The notes beneath the pieces are model-generated. The model was not told the origin of the DNA. It did not search any database and was given only the letters and a program-made list of their open reading frames with translations. A stretch of 64,000 bases of DNA from Blasia pusilla (taxonomy: Eukaryota; Marchantiophyta; Marchantiopsida; Blasiales). The position numbers and the translations under genes are program-made. Below, piece by piece: positions 1-12,779 of this stretch. The stretch is from contig CM114271.1 of assembly GCA_050084515.1 (NCBI GenBank), positions 66,712,001-66,776,000 of the forward strand, read 5' to 3'. Position 1 is the stretch's first letter. Every line of letters begins with the position of its first letter.

Positions 1-772
1 CATATGAATTTCAGGTCCTTTTTTTCAATAAAAAAATAAAAAAATTACCATGGAAGTAAATTTTTATTTTTTATCATTAAAATTATACCCCTTTAAAATT
101 TTTAATTAAACCATGGAAAAAGAAACACATTACTTTTTCATACATCCAAAAAAGCCTATAAATTCTCTTTCTATATTTATATTTATAATTTTTTATTAAA
201 ATAATAATAATGTCATACGTTGGATATAACTCAAACTATATATGATGAATAAAATCTATAGTTTACTATTAAAAAACTATAAACGAAAGTTCTTGATTTT
301 AAAAAAAAAACACTTTAGTTTGGAGAATTCCCCTCAAAAGAAATTCCAAGCTCCAAATCGCCTTTGCTTTCGGATTCTGTAGCTAAGGACGGAAGGGACT
401 TTGGGGCGGTCCTTCTCACGGACTTTCCCTTTCTCCGTACGTTCTCTTTCCCATTAGAATTCTCCGTCTTTCCGAACCCCAAGTTACCCTAAACCGACAC
501 CCATTACCCTTCGCCTTCACCTTTAACTTAGCGTTCTTGAGGGGTGGGCCCCACTCATACGGAGGACATTCTGACGGACCCACCACTGGCGCAAGGTCAA
601 AGGTCAAACGGAGACGGGTCTTTAGTAAGGGACCCCAGCAACCCATGATTCCTAGAGGAAGGACCCTCTGATTATAATCATTGTCCCCCCTTATTTTTAT
701 TTGGTGTGTATTTAGGGCGCTCTTGTCTTCTTCTTCTTTTTTTAAGGGGATTTTTTATTTATTAGTTTTTTA
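1..772. other. AT-rich noncoding DNA, no gene recognised
   Basis: Long A/T runs up to about 330 are followed by a more balanced stretch (about 340-660). That stretch contains a short open frame on the minus strand with low-complexity charged content. No start context, domain or splice pattern supports a gene. Confidence 0.5.
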
Positions 773-1130
773 ATTTCCTACGTTTAAAATTAATAAATGT
801 AAGGGGAGGGTATGCTCAATTGCTCTCATGGGTTGTGACGATTAGCCATAATCAAATACTATACATAAGGGGCTACCTCCGGAGGGTAACTAAGAGAATC
901 ATTAGAGTCTGATCCTCTTTCAGACTTCTTGAATAAAAAATAAATTTATGCCATCAAAATCCATCTGATAAGTTTTAATGCTGAAAACTTCCTGGCCCAT
1001 ACTTCTCCTAGAAGAGGAGATTCCTGGCCCACTACATACATATGCCCCTCCCCTTATATTTATTAATTTTAAACGTAGGAAATAAAAAACAAATATTTCC
1101 TACGTTTAAAATTAATAAATATCAGGGGAG
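773..1130. repeat. Three-arm inverted/direct repeat (MITE-like)
   Basis: The segment ATTTCCTACGTTTAAAATTA with its downstream TAATAAATRTAAGGGGAGG occurs three times. It is forward at 773-815, inverted at 1044-1083 and forward again at about 1095-1130. The first two arms differ at about one base in 37 and enclose roughly 230 bp, as in a miniature inverted-repeat transposon. The second and third arms are separated by only about 11 A-rich bases and would form a tight hairpin. No coding capacity is seen between the arms. The transposon class is not known. Confidence 0.6.
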
Positions 1131-4100
1131 TAGTTTAAAGCTCGCATTATGGACAAGGGTAATAGTCGTTATCTACATAAATTGTTCTATCGCTACCCCA
1201 CTACCATGTGTCAAGCAAAGTTGCTATGCAAATGAAGAAGTTATCATACCTTAATACTATATGTAGATTGCATTGGAATATGGTTGAATGGATATTTCGG
1301 TTTCGTGTATTCAAACTACCTTCAAAAGAATTTGGCGCCCTAGGTCAAATGTTGCAAGACAATTCAACCAAGTTTGATTCTCGCAAGTCCTTGTCCATAA
1401 GGAGTTGAGGAGGTTTGTCATCACTAAGCCATGGTCTTTTCCTTGTTGGAAGGAAATTATTGTAGACCAAATGATTCTTTGAATTCTTTAAATATTGAAT
1501 AATTAATTAAAATTTTCTTTAAGAAGAAATTAATATTGAATTTCCTTTTTGGGAAGGAAATTCAATATTCTTATTTTGGTAATCATGTATCTATTGCTTT
1601 AGCTAATTTTTTGGGTTGCTAACAAAGTTAGTCCAAAAGTTAATCCCTTTTCTCTTCACTCTTGTAGATCGTTGTCATAGACTTAGTTGACTCTTCTTTT
1701 ACTCCAAAAAAAATTTCGCTTCTGCATAATAGGATTTGGTATCCTATTTTATCCTTAATATTTCTTCCCTTTATTAAATAAATTCGAGCAAAAAAATCAA
1801 TAATATATTCTAAGAAAAATACTTTTGGACGGGGCTTCTCAAGATTATCAAATAATCCTTTAAAATTTGGTCTATAGTAACATATGCTTTTGGTATTATT
1901 AGATTGCAGTCATTGGAGCTTTGCATTCCAAGGTCACTTATATCTATGTAATAAAATTATTTCACTTTTTACATTCAAGTGGGTTTTTCTTCAATAAGGT
2001 GGATATCATGATAATGTACGACTTATTTGAGTATATGTGCCTTCCATGGCCCACATCTTACATTTTTTTTTGCCTGGTTTTAAACATATTTTGATATAAT
2101 CAAGAAACATATAATCTTCTTTAAGAGTTTTACATGTTATAAGGAACTTTCTTTTTCATAGTTTGAATATGATTAATATTTTAGAGTATGCTCTCATATT
2201 TTGACACTTTCACCTACTATCCAAGGCTCCATCATTAACACCTAAAGAGTGGTATTTTTTTCATATTTGTAATAAATGGTAGTCTCCATGTTGATGTTGT
2301 TTTATAACACTACTAGTGTATGCAATTTCATCAACAATCTTGGTTTTTGGAGATGGTTCCAATGATGATCCTTGATCATCTTATTTACAATATATAGAAA
2401 ATGTAAAAAATGATCACGAGTATTGAAAATATTCAATACGCATGTTGCATTTTCTTTTTTTCCACTTAAAAAAATCTTTGAATTTGCATGCTCCTAAATC
2501 TAACTTTTTGAATTTTTTTGGAAATCTAAGTATAGCATATCCCTATATACTACTTATTTATGGACGCATTCTTAACACTCCTCGTAGCAAAAACAAGTGT
2601 CTACATCCTTTCACTTTTCTCCATCTCCATGGGGAATTCAACTTAAGATCACAACCCCATAGAAAATGGCAAGAAGTTTTATTATAATGGCACAAAACCT
2701 TTTTATTAGTGTACCCATATTTCAAAAAATTTGGGCGTAAAAGTACCGGATAAGTTTTATAGCTCAAGGAAACTCAAATTTGGCATAAAATTACAGAAAT
2801 TACATGAGAAGGCCTTTTAATTATTACCAGAACCATATAGCCTCTTATAGAAAATTGAATGAAGAAACTTGACCCTTGCATATTAAAGAATAAGGGCAAC
2901 TCCATTTCCATCACATCATAGCAAGAAACAAAAGAAAGTGCCAAAGTGTTACAATTCTTCAAAAAAATAAGCATAAATGATCTACTTGGAATCACACACC
3001 CACACAACCTAGAAAGTGTATTTAAATCATGAAACCAAAGCAACATGCTTAAAAGAAGGATAAGAGAGCCCGTCAAGTTGATAAGGCAATGCTTGAGGTG
3101 GCATCCACTTTCCTAAATTTTTCATCATGGATAGATACATGTATAATGGCAAAAGTCCCCCCTCAAGTGCTATATTCCAAAGAGTGATTGGAGATATATG
3201 TGGATGGATAGATAAATAAATAGATACCTTATAATGACAACCCATTATTGGGTTGGCATCCATATTCCAAGGCCCTTATTATGATATCCACATCTTGTTT
3301 TTTGTACCATAGTTGTTATATACCATGGGGATATGGAGCCATCCCAAACCCTAAAGTGTGAATGCAAATGACAAGCTTATGGGCCTACCAAGATCTTAGA
3401 GGAATGGCCATAAAGATGAAATAAAAGCTAAAAGAATGGGTTGTTCTTAGGGATATTTTTGGGGAGAGGAGAAAGATGCCTTCAAAAGTCACACTTTGGA
3501 AAGGAGAAAGAAAGAGACACCCTTAAAAGTGACATTTTGAAGGATGACGTGGCTTTAGGAATACCCCATCATTTCTTGGGGAGGGAGCCATAAAGACTAG
3601 GGGTGTGGGTCCACCACATATCAAATTATTTAATAATATTTATTTGAAATTTTTTAAATATACAACTTTATATTTTCACATAAATATTGGTTTTATATTT
3701 ACACAAATATTCACATCATATGAGAAGATCTTTATTTTTTCTTATTTTGGATAGAAAGATTGTGACTATAGGAATGCAAAGAAAAGATAGGGGTAAAACA
3801 CATGTATACTAAGAAGAATTATACAATAAAATTGGTAGTCAAAATACAAGGAAAAAACAAAATAAGATAAATGCACATGTGCTTAAAGTTGATACTATCA
3901 AAAGAGAATTGGCTATGGGTATACACACATACACCACTATCTACCTATGGATGCGAGCCCAATAAAAATCTCATGTATCATCTTACGGAGGATGAGAAGA
4001 TGCTAAGTGAAGTGACACTTTTCTTTGGAGATGTTAGGTTAATTTAGAGATTAAAGTGCTAAAGGTAAATCCTTGGAAGGCCACCTTCACCGCTATATAG

Positions 4101-5817
4101 CCTCTTGTGACTTCCCACTTATCATCATAGTTGGGCATATCACATGGAGGGTAACAAAATAGTAAGGTGAAAGTTAGATATATTTATACATGGTTTTGGT
4201 TTACGTCGAATGGAAGAGGTTGGAAAGCTTTGATCATGCTCAAGCATGCATAGGATCAAACATACAAATATCATTCCACCCTTCCCTCTTGATCATGCTC
4301 CATGCAAGAGTTTAGATATGTTATATCTTCTTTTGCCTTCGTTAGTACTCTCATCCAAACAAGACTCTGGAAAATTTTGAGAAGGCTCCATGGAAGGTAA
4401 GGCATATGCACCCCTACTAACTTCATCTCCAAGGTGATTGTGTGACGTACCCTAATAATATTTGAGATATGCCAAAGTCGTCTCTTTCCATGACTACTTT
4501 ACTTCACTATCTATACAATTTTTAATATTCTAGAAACAAGGATTCTTGATTTGTCAATTCCCCCAAATTTTTACACTTCTCTTGACAAATAGAAAATTCA
4601 ATTAATATGTGGGAAATTGATGCAAAGTAAATTCTCAATATAATTATTAGTATGTTATAATTTTTCCTCCTACCCCTCCTTCGCAAGCATCCTTCTTCCC
4701 TTTTTTCCTTCCGTGGGTTGGATAGGAAATTATTCACAGTCCATATGATCCAAAAAAATTCTTTTAATGGATACCCAAAAGCAGTAAGATGATTTAGAAA
4801 ATTGAGGGGATGAGTTGAATATGTAATTTCTAAGATGGCATGAACAAATATTTGGCTCGGAGAAGGAGAACCTCCATGAATATTAAGGACTCTCTAGTCG
4901 GCACAAGCGTGCAGATGCATCAAGCATTTTACACTGTCAGAAAATAAGTTGGAAAAGATAATATGCGTCTCTTCTCCTACTCCGTGTGATTATGAGTATA
5001 ATACTACCCAAGTCAGTTATTGTATTATCTTTGTAATCATGAGATTTGGTTCTCATCACTAAGATACTTTCAACACGATTTTGTTTAGTGAGTTTAAGAA
5101 TTGTTACCCATATTAATAGTCTATACTATTATTCGTATTAAAATTTAATTTGCTCCACTTTTGTAGACTTATCTCATGATTTTTTTGTGAAAAACATATT
5201 GCTAGATTTGGTTCCAAATTTTTTTAAATTTTCACTTACAACGACTGCAAATTTTTATTTCATAAAATATTTGTATGTTTACAAGTGCAATTTTTTAATC
5301 TATTTTCGTCTTGGATTTTCCATTTCTATAACTTCCCCAAAGATGTATTCTTTATCATTTCTTATCATAAAAAAAATTCTGAGCCTTTTAAAGACTATTT
5401 CATTACCAAATTTTCGTCTCCATGAATCATCACATATACTTTCATCACATGCACTTCAAATTTTAATGCTATAAATTTACTTTTTTTGTGGAAATGAATA
5501 TATTTGACTTGTCAAAATAAAATTTATTATTCTTATGATACAAGAATCAAGTCTTATTTTTTTGGGAAAGTCTTAAGTATCCTTTAACTTAAGACTCAGA
5601 ATATAAATTCAATTAAAATTTCTATACACCTCATGGAAAAGGTCTAAGGCTCTTTTTTAGGATCATTCTTTTCCTCTATTTTCTTTGTGATGATATTTTA
5701 ACCTAGAAAATAAGTGGGATTATTTTAAGGATTTTTTTGAATTTTACTTATGTATTTATAATTTATTTATTTATTTTCTCAACTTATTTCCTTCTTGAAG
5801 TTACACATAAAAAATGG
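1131..5817. other. AT-rich intergenic DNA
   Basis: About 4.7 kb of AT-rich sequence contains only short open frames on both strands. None has a recognisable domain, a consistent frame or convincing splice signals. I see no RNA gene or clear transposon protein here. Confidence 0.5.
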
Positions 5818-5848
5818 AGTAATGATGTAGTCATACTACATCATTACT
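5818..5848. repeat. 31-bp perfect hairpin
   Basis: AGTAATGATGTAGT and its exact reverse complement (14 bp each) are separated by CAT. The motif AATGATGT recurs about 50 bp downstream, and the second hairpin (6007-6076) carries a related TAATGATT arm. This suggests a decayed foldback element. Confidence 0.7.
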
Positions 5849-6006
5849 AGTCAACGTTGCTATCAATTATTATGAACCTAATGATGTGGGAGATTATCAA
5901 GTTGTTCAGTCATATCTTTGTTGTAAGTGATTAGATGCGGTTGGTTACAATGCCGATAAGTTAGATTTAAGATTTTTGATAGATTCCATATATTTTATGT
6001 TGCCAT

Positions 6007-6076
6007 ATAATCATTAGTCTGAAATTTTCTATAGCGTAACATGTTACGCCATGTCAAATGACAGACTAATGATTAT
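6007..6076. repeat. 70-bp foldback with nested palindrome
   Basis: Outer arms ATAATCATTAGTCTG (6007-6021) and its exact reverse complement (6062-6076) enclose about 40 bp. Inside is the perfect 16-bp palindrome GCGTAACATGTTACGC (6034-6049). It is compact and noncoding, and is probably a MITE remnant or foldback element. Confidence 0.7.
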
Positions 6077-6419
6077 TATTACGTTATTATCAACATATAT
6101 TATCCAATATCCATTTATCTTATGAATCCTAGAACCTCCATACGAGAACAACTTGACCCATCCCAATTAAAATATTCTTTTAGATATAAACTCTAAAATT
6201 ATCGAAACTCTCTAATATAAAAGTGCTATGGAGAATAAGCTCCATGCTTCCAATGTTTCAACACAATGTTTTTTCCAAATGTGGCTTACATACATTCAAC
6301 CTTCACATCGTGCTTCCAACAAAGAGATTCACAAAGATATACAACCAAAGATAAATATGTGATCTCCATATCAACCCTCAAGCTAGTCTACTCTTACTCA
6401 AGATAATCTAGATTCAATG

Positions 6420-7047
6420 CATCATTTCGTATGCATACACATCGATACACAACATACATCGCTGTCACCGAACACACACACAAACACGCACGATCCCATG
6501 CTAACTCACGACATCCAAACAACGAGACAAGAAGTACCAAAATATCTCCAATAAAGTAAGATCCTCTCTCTCTACATAATCTCACACCATAGCTTTCAAA
6601 TATGTGCACTCTCTCTCATGTCAAACCAAACCCACTCTCCTAATGAGAGGCTTGGATTACACTCTTTATTGAGCCTCATGCCAAGAGGTTCAACAAAGAG
6701 AGAATGAACTCTCTCGCTCTCTTTCCTTGGGATATATACCCCTCCCCTCTCCCAAGCTCTCTCCATGGTAACCTATTCTCCCAAGTCACCTCCTTGGCTC
6801 TTGACCTGATGTAGGAGGTCAAGGGCCACTTACCAAAAATAGAAATTCGATCATATACTCAAAATGATATTTACCTAGAATAATAAGTTCCTCAATATGA
6901 CTCCAAATGAGCCAAAACGAAGGGGAAACCTGCTCTCTTAGGTTTCTCGGGGCCTCAGCAGGTCATCCTCGACCTCCTAGGCCTGTTCTCCACTACTCTT
7001 GAAGACGCTCTACTAGATCTCACTGATCTATCCTAAAGGACGTGACA
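6420..7047 (-). mobile_element. LTR relic, copy 1
   Basis: Read on the minus strand, this begins TGTCACGTCC, matching the TG start of plant LTRs. It contains a TATA-like GTATATAT near 6730 and an A/G-rich leader. It shares long stretches with 15166-15590 (minus) and shorter ones with 39331-40060 (plus), including an ATGAGAGGCTTGG-like block. No adjacent gag or pol frame is seen, so it is a solo LTR or a truncated end. The low-coordinate boundary is uncertain. A related CGTGCGCATACACATCG-type motif near 6430 recurs at 49.6, 50.1 and 62.0 kb. Confidence 0.6.
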
Positions 7048-7128
7048 ATCATCATAGTTCTATTGTATCATGGATCCTGTCTTGGAGTCTCACATCAAAA
7101 AGATGAGTTCCGTAATAAGCTTGATAAG

Positions 7129-7131
<3 letters not shown>

Positions 7132-7171
<40 letters not shown>
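7132..7171. repeat. (CT)n microsatellite
   Basis: About 20 uninterrupted CT units lie roughly 85 bp beyond the LTR edge. Similar long CT tracts occur near 24.1, 42.4 and 42.8 kb. Confidence 0.95.
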
Positions 7172-7174
<3 letters not shown>

Positions 7175-8508
7175 ACCCTTTCTTGACAAAATCCCTTCTT
7201 TAAGCCCTAAATGGATTTTGGTGTTGCAAACTAGTTCTATAATTTTGCATCCCTGTAATTAGGATTTTAAAAAAAGCTCAACTATTAGGGCATACTACCA
7301 CTAACGGATTACTTCTTAAAACTACTCTTCTAATAGCATAATAGAAAATAATTGGATTTTTTATGATGTTAGATCCCAAAGGGATCCTCTTTTGTCTTGC
7401 ATGCACGTCTTCTTAAGTGTATCTTATTTATATCCTTCATTGATGAAATTTTTCATGGAATAAAATCTAAATCATGTCAACTTAGTTCATGAACTCTTGT
7501 GCCTTTTCTACAAACCCTTTTGCATTTAATATTGAAAATATTTTGGGCTCACATTCTCGCCCAACAACCACATCTATGTCCAATTACACATCTTCAAAAA
7601 GGGATGGGAAAGGAATATTTTTCTCATGAAAATCTAGATCTTATATAACATATCCAATTAGTTTTATGGAAGGTGGGATTAGACTGATTTCATTTGAACT
7701 TGTCTTTTCATATGTCCTATTGGGGTATATTATGGAGTGTTTATAGGATCATACATATATAAAGTGGCCTCCTTAGTGGTTGTTTATCATTCTTGAAAAT
7801 GGATAAATGTTGAGCTTTCCATTTGAATCTTATTCTTATTATAGTGAAAGAGAAAATTTATTCTAAAATAATATTACACTACTACTTAAGAAGGAAAGAA
7901 GAAGAGTTGGGGAGCAAGTTCCACATTTTCAAAGATATCGATCAATATCTATATTCTAAGAAGTTTAACACAATGCTAAAGGGTTCGTCTAAAGACTAAA
8001 TATTCAATGGTCATGAATACTAATCACAATTAAAAAGTATGTATATATTAAAATCCATATTATTCTCAATATTGGATGTTGATGTTATGAAATATAAAGT
8101 GTTTTGCAGATGTTGTTTATCTTTTTTTGCTTGAAAAAAAATTTTATGTCAAGTTTTGTTTTTTTAGATGTATTTCTACACTTTTTTATCAGTTCATTTT
8201 TTGATATAATTATTTAAAAATAAGAATAAAATTATACATAGGGACATTAACAAAAATTCATTTGAGAAATTCTTAGTCTGGCAGGATAAAAGTAAGAAAA
8301 ATAACGTAAGTCAAAGATATTCTCTTTAGGAAAATAACGTTTGCTAATTTGATCCCCAAAAGTTTTTTTGCTTAAGGAGATTAGACTTTGAATGGAGACA
8401 CGAAAAAACTTTGGTTAAGCTATTAATCAAAACGACTATATGCTAATCTTTTAAAAAATAATCTTAAAGTCTTCTTACTTGCAGAAGCACTCGTCTAGTG
8501 TTCCCCCT
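7172..8508. other. AT-rich intergenic DNA
   Basis: No open frame of note, repeat array or RNA signature is visible in this stretch. Confidence 0.45.
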
Positions 8509-8744
8509 AAGGGGCTGATTCCATGGACACCAACGGAGGCTGCGATGACCCATTTCTTGCGCCCAAAATGGTTATCCAAAGGTGTATGAAGAAAAACTTT
8601 GGTCTCACTTAAGTACTTTTAGTCCTCCTTGAAATAAGGTTGCGAGGACGTGGGGCCAATTTTAGCGCCCAAAAGTTTTGGGCGCAGAAAAATCAGCGAT
8701 CCTCTATGGTTGTCGCGACCCTACGCGCATGGAATCAAGCCCTT
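8509..8744. mobile_element. 236-bp MITE with long hairpin
   Basis: Terminal inverted repeats of 17 bp (AAGGGGCTGATTCCATG at the left, CATGGAATCAAGCCCTT at the right) match at 15 positions. The inner halves also pair: a TTTCTTGCGCCCAAAA segment near 8550 matches TTTTGGGCGCAGAAA near 8680. A 21-bp palindrome, GCGCCCAAAA-G-TTTTGGGCGC, sits at 8665-8685. A half copy lies at 63184-63270. No clear target-site duplication could be fixed by eye, so the superfamily is unassigned. Confidence 0.7.
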
Positions 8745-9039
8745 CTAGTATAAAATAAAAATAAAATAGTGGAATAGCGCAACGAGAAGATTCAATAAGA
8801 CATGTGACATAATCTTAGATTTAGTATCATATATATAGTAAAAATCATTTCTCCGAAACCATTTGGAATCCATATTTTAAGCAAGTAAAATGACTTTTTC
8901 TAATAAAAAATCAAATATTCATGAAAAGAAAGCTTCTTTCCTCCACTGAAGAAAAAATCTCAAATATCTAATCTTAAGAGAATTAATAATAAATCCAAAG
9001 ACTTAAAAGCACTCTCCGGAAAATCCTCCGTAGAACTTG

Positions 9040-9610
9040 CACCCCCCCCACCCCTCCGGTTAGTGAGACCAAGCACATGAGTTAGCTAACTCCTCCTGGT
9101 CAGGGGCCCAGGGCTCTACTTTCCAGCGCCCGTCAGCAAGTCAGTGCGCCGGACGGCCCGATAGCCGGACGGACGGATAGACTGACCTTCTGATTGTCTG
9201 TCTGACTGACTGACCGACCGACGGACTGACTGACGGACGGATAGCGAGAGAAAGAGAGGGCCGTAAGGAGCGAAAGATTTGGAAATACGTTGAACAAACC
9301 TAATGATGAGGACACGACCGTACTGACATCTGACAAATTTCTGACACGTATTACCATTATGACAGAGGATCTGAGGGGGCCTTACTGGATCCGAGGTGGA
9401 CCGTATTCGGTGTGTCGGTGACGCGGACGTTCTCTATGCGTGTCGCGTCTGGGCGGTGGGGAGGGGACCACCACACCCGGATGGCCACGTGGCGATGCGA
9501 GCGGATATTTTCGGGGTGTCAAAGATGGGCCGTAAGGTGGGGCTTTGACACGATGGTCTTATTTTACTGGAGTAGAAGGAGGGTATGGGGGAGTAAGAAG
9601 AAAAATACAG
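9040..9610. other. GC-rich patch with GACT/GACG tetranucleotide tract
   Basis: A C-run near 9041-9051 is followed by an imperfect array of GACT, GACC and GACG units (about 9160-9245), mostly CTGACTGACCGACC-like. GC-rich sequence follows to about 9610. Open frames exist on both strands but have no recognisable product. Base composition differs sharply from the AT-rich flanks. Confidence 0.5.
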
Positions 9611-11005
9611 AATGATATAAAACCGGACGGGTGTAGTAGAAAATAATTAATATATATGTGCATAGGATAGTCTAAATGAAAAAAAATGATGAGAATTTGT
9701 AGAGGCCGTAATTAAAATTACTAGTAGGTACTTGGGAGATGGAGCCAATGATGGGTAATTAGAATTACTTGTCATTGGTCATTCCGACTTACTCCAAATC
9801 TATCCTATTGACTTCAAATCGATTCCTAATTTGATTGACCTTAAAATTGACTCTACGAAAGAAATAGGCCCGGGATAACTAAATCCGCGAGTGGGAAAAA
9901 GGTGCACACTTGGATAGAAGTGCATTAAATCATCACATGTCATCGTATATTTGCAAAATAATCTATACTATTATTTGAGGAGCGTCTCTCAAATGGCAAC
10001 AATTTCAACGTTCACCACATGTTTTTTTAAGCTCAAGAATGTATGACACATGATATCTATGTCTATCATATAAAGCTATAAAATAGAGACAAGGTGTTTA
10101 GGGTTCCAAGACCGTGCATCGCACGGTCCCTCACTCATGGGTCCTAACTAGTGAGAATAAATAATTGTTTATGTTTTCCTCCTAGTATGGATGCTCAAAG
10201 TTGACCTTACAACCAATTTTGAGGCCTAAGAAAGAAATATCAAAATGTTCATGTTTTAATACTTCTTCAAAATTTCAAATTACAAGTTTGGAGAGAGGGG
10301 AAAAAATTCTCCTTACATGGATTATGATGAATCACACTAATCCTCGTGAGGTGGGGAGAGTACCCTTCAGGGAGGTACTCTATCTAGGGATATGATTTTT
10401 TCCCCCTTCTATAACCCTCATAACATTTTATGTTGGTGAGATTTGACCCTATGTAAGAATCCATCTTGGGCCATGATGTGTGCTTGTACGATCTCTTTTC
10501 AAGTATCATCACATCAACCTTCTTTATCATATTAAGATCAATCATGGTGATGCTAAGGAATTGCCCATGAAGTAGTGTCTCTCCTTTTGCATACACAAAC
10601 TTCTCTTGTAAGCAATACCAAATACATTATGTCGGATCATATGATGAGTGGTATGATGATGTGAGTTGTTTTTGGTATGGTACACTGGTGATATAATGAT
10701 ACGAGGAGGTTAATGGACTCTACCATGCATGAAAATTTACTACATTAAGAATCTTTCCACAAAATAATCTGAAAAAGAAAAGAATTTAAATGATAAAAGG
10801 TAGAAGTAAGACTTATTGACAACATTGGAAAAAACTGATTTTGGCATAAGAGAAGAGGATGATGTGGTGTCCATTGAATTTTTTTACCATTCCTCAACCC
10901 CTCTCCAATGTTATAATAGTATATATATATTCAAAATGATATTATTTTCTAAGTGAAAATATGTTGAGGTTATCTTAAATATGCCAAAAAGTAACTTTCA
11001 ATTTT

Positions 11006-11539
11006 CTAAGAATCATTTGCAATTTTTTCAAGGGCCTTCATAAACAATAGTATTGTTTTGTGGTCCATATAAATCTTATTGAATCTTTTATGGGTGAACA
11101 AAACATCGTATTTTGACGATATTATATTCACCCATTGAAGAAGGTTAATAACAGATGAAGAAGTCTTATTTATTGGCTTCTGGACCTCTTGAATTTCCGC
11201 TCTTTCTATCCTCCTAGCCCTCTAGTCTTTCGGGTTGTTTGTCATCGTGGTTTGGTAGTACGTGCCAACGACTTCTCCTCCAACCATTGTTTGAATCATA
11301 CTATGTCCCATCGGGTCGCACTCAATCACAGGTAGCACAATCAAGCTACCCTCACCAATTTGGTCTGACATTTCAGCGGCTCTTTCTAATAAATGAGAAT
11401 GTAAATAGAACACATCTCTTGGGAATGCCTCTCGACCTAGTGGTCGACACAATAATAATGACATTTGGCGATAAGCCATTGAGTGCTTGCTGAGATCATC
11501 ATAGATGATTAATGCGTGCATTCCATTATCTCTAAAATA
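11006..11539 (-). pseudogene. atp1: Mitochondrial atp1 exon plus group II intron start (numt)
   Basis: Codons from 11539 to 11322 translate to a segment of the mitochondrial ATP synthase F1 alpha subunit: [18 protein letters not shown], then AYRQMSLLL, then a GREAFPxDVFYLHS-type block, ending at LPVIE. The [10 protein letters not shown] wording is mitochondrial; plastid AtpA differs. The 72 codons plus two bases align with plant atp1 without an indel. After two bases of the Glu codon, homology stops at GTGCGACC (11321 downward), the usual start of a plant group II intron. The same frame stays open to 11006 apart from one TAG at 11222-11224, which could be the start of an intron-encoded maturase. 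Having intron DNA next to the exon implies transfer as DNA, not through spliced RNA. Several substitutions suggest an old, non-functional nuclear copy. Confidence 0.85.
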
Positions 11540-11559
11540 TTTTATACATGTCTTTCTCA

Positions 11560-12779
11560 ATGACTAATTGATAATGACCACATGTTTGGGCATGATCCCT
11601 CCATCACGAGAGACTATGGCAAGAGGATTAGTAATATATTAATACAAGAGGATTACTGTTATACTTTCCGACACCTTAAAAATTAGGAGTTTATCCCATA
11701 AGGGATTCAACTTGATGTGCATAGCACTTGCAAGTTACTTGTTTGACTAAAACTGACTCTCTTCTTGGATTTATCTTATTGTGAATTTTCCTATCTTTCT
11801 GGAGACTAGCTTATGTTTGAGAACGTTTTGAAGAAATTCTTGTCGAGATCTGGTATGAAATGCAGATTGTGGAGTCACATAATGGAGCACCATTGCGGTT
11901 AGCTTGACACAAGAACGGAAATGAACAGGATGGTCACAACATCTAGAACTTGACGATACAAAATAAGATCATGAGATTTGTTTCAACCTCAATGGCTCAT
12001 GGTACTCTATTTGCTCTAGAGACTTATTTACAAAGACGACACATTTGAGCTCCCATCAAACACAATATACATCCATAACAAAGTACTTCAAGAAGTAACT
12101 ATGTTTCTTCATCTCCATCATTGTACAATTGTCCTTATAGCCCATCAAACAAAATAGAGGACCTTCAGAAGTGAATATCTAACTCCCATGACAAGATGTA
12201 GTAAGTCCACATGGACTACTTGGAATCCATCGGACTACACCCAAGGATTTTTTCGCTTCCCAATATGCATATCGCATATTGTGAATTAATTTTCTTTTTT
12301 TTGAAAATTTGGCTTGGAATCCGACACAAAATACAAAGAGGCAAAATTTTTCAGCCCTTTTTTTTTACCAAAACTTCAAAAAGAGAAACCAAACTAAAAG
12401 ATCAACACTTAGCCCCCATCTCTCCCTTGATATTGTAATGGGACATAAGAGAAAGAGAAGGGACATAATATCTTCAAAGAAAGATGAGAGATGGAGAACA
12501 CACCTTCGGAAGAGGGAGTGAAATTACGTGTAATTAAGATGTCCTCTTGAGTTGTGCACCGATTTAAGGCGAGACAAAGTTCAAGTGATGAGACTCTAGT
12601 TATGGATGTACTTATGGGTGATTTCACACAATTGCAATTTACGACTACTACATAGTGACAATCTCATCCCACGCACTCGAAAATCTCACACTTAATACAC
12701 TCTAATCAAAATACGAGATTTCGAGCTGGAAAACAACAAAAGCTTCAATTTCACATGCGCTTCCATCTCTCTCTCCATA
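11560..12779. other. Intergenic DNA flanking the numt
   Basis: No further mitochondrial exon is recognised upstream of the atp1 segment, although more intron sequence could lie here unrecognised. Open frames near 12.2-12.6 kb overlap on both strands and look random. Confidence 0.35.
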
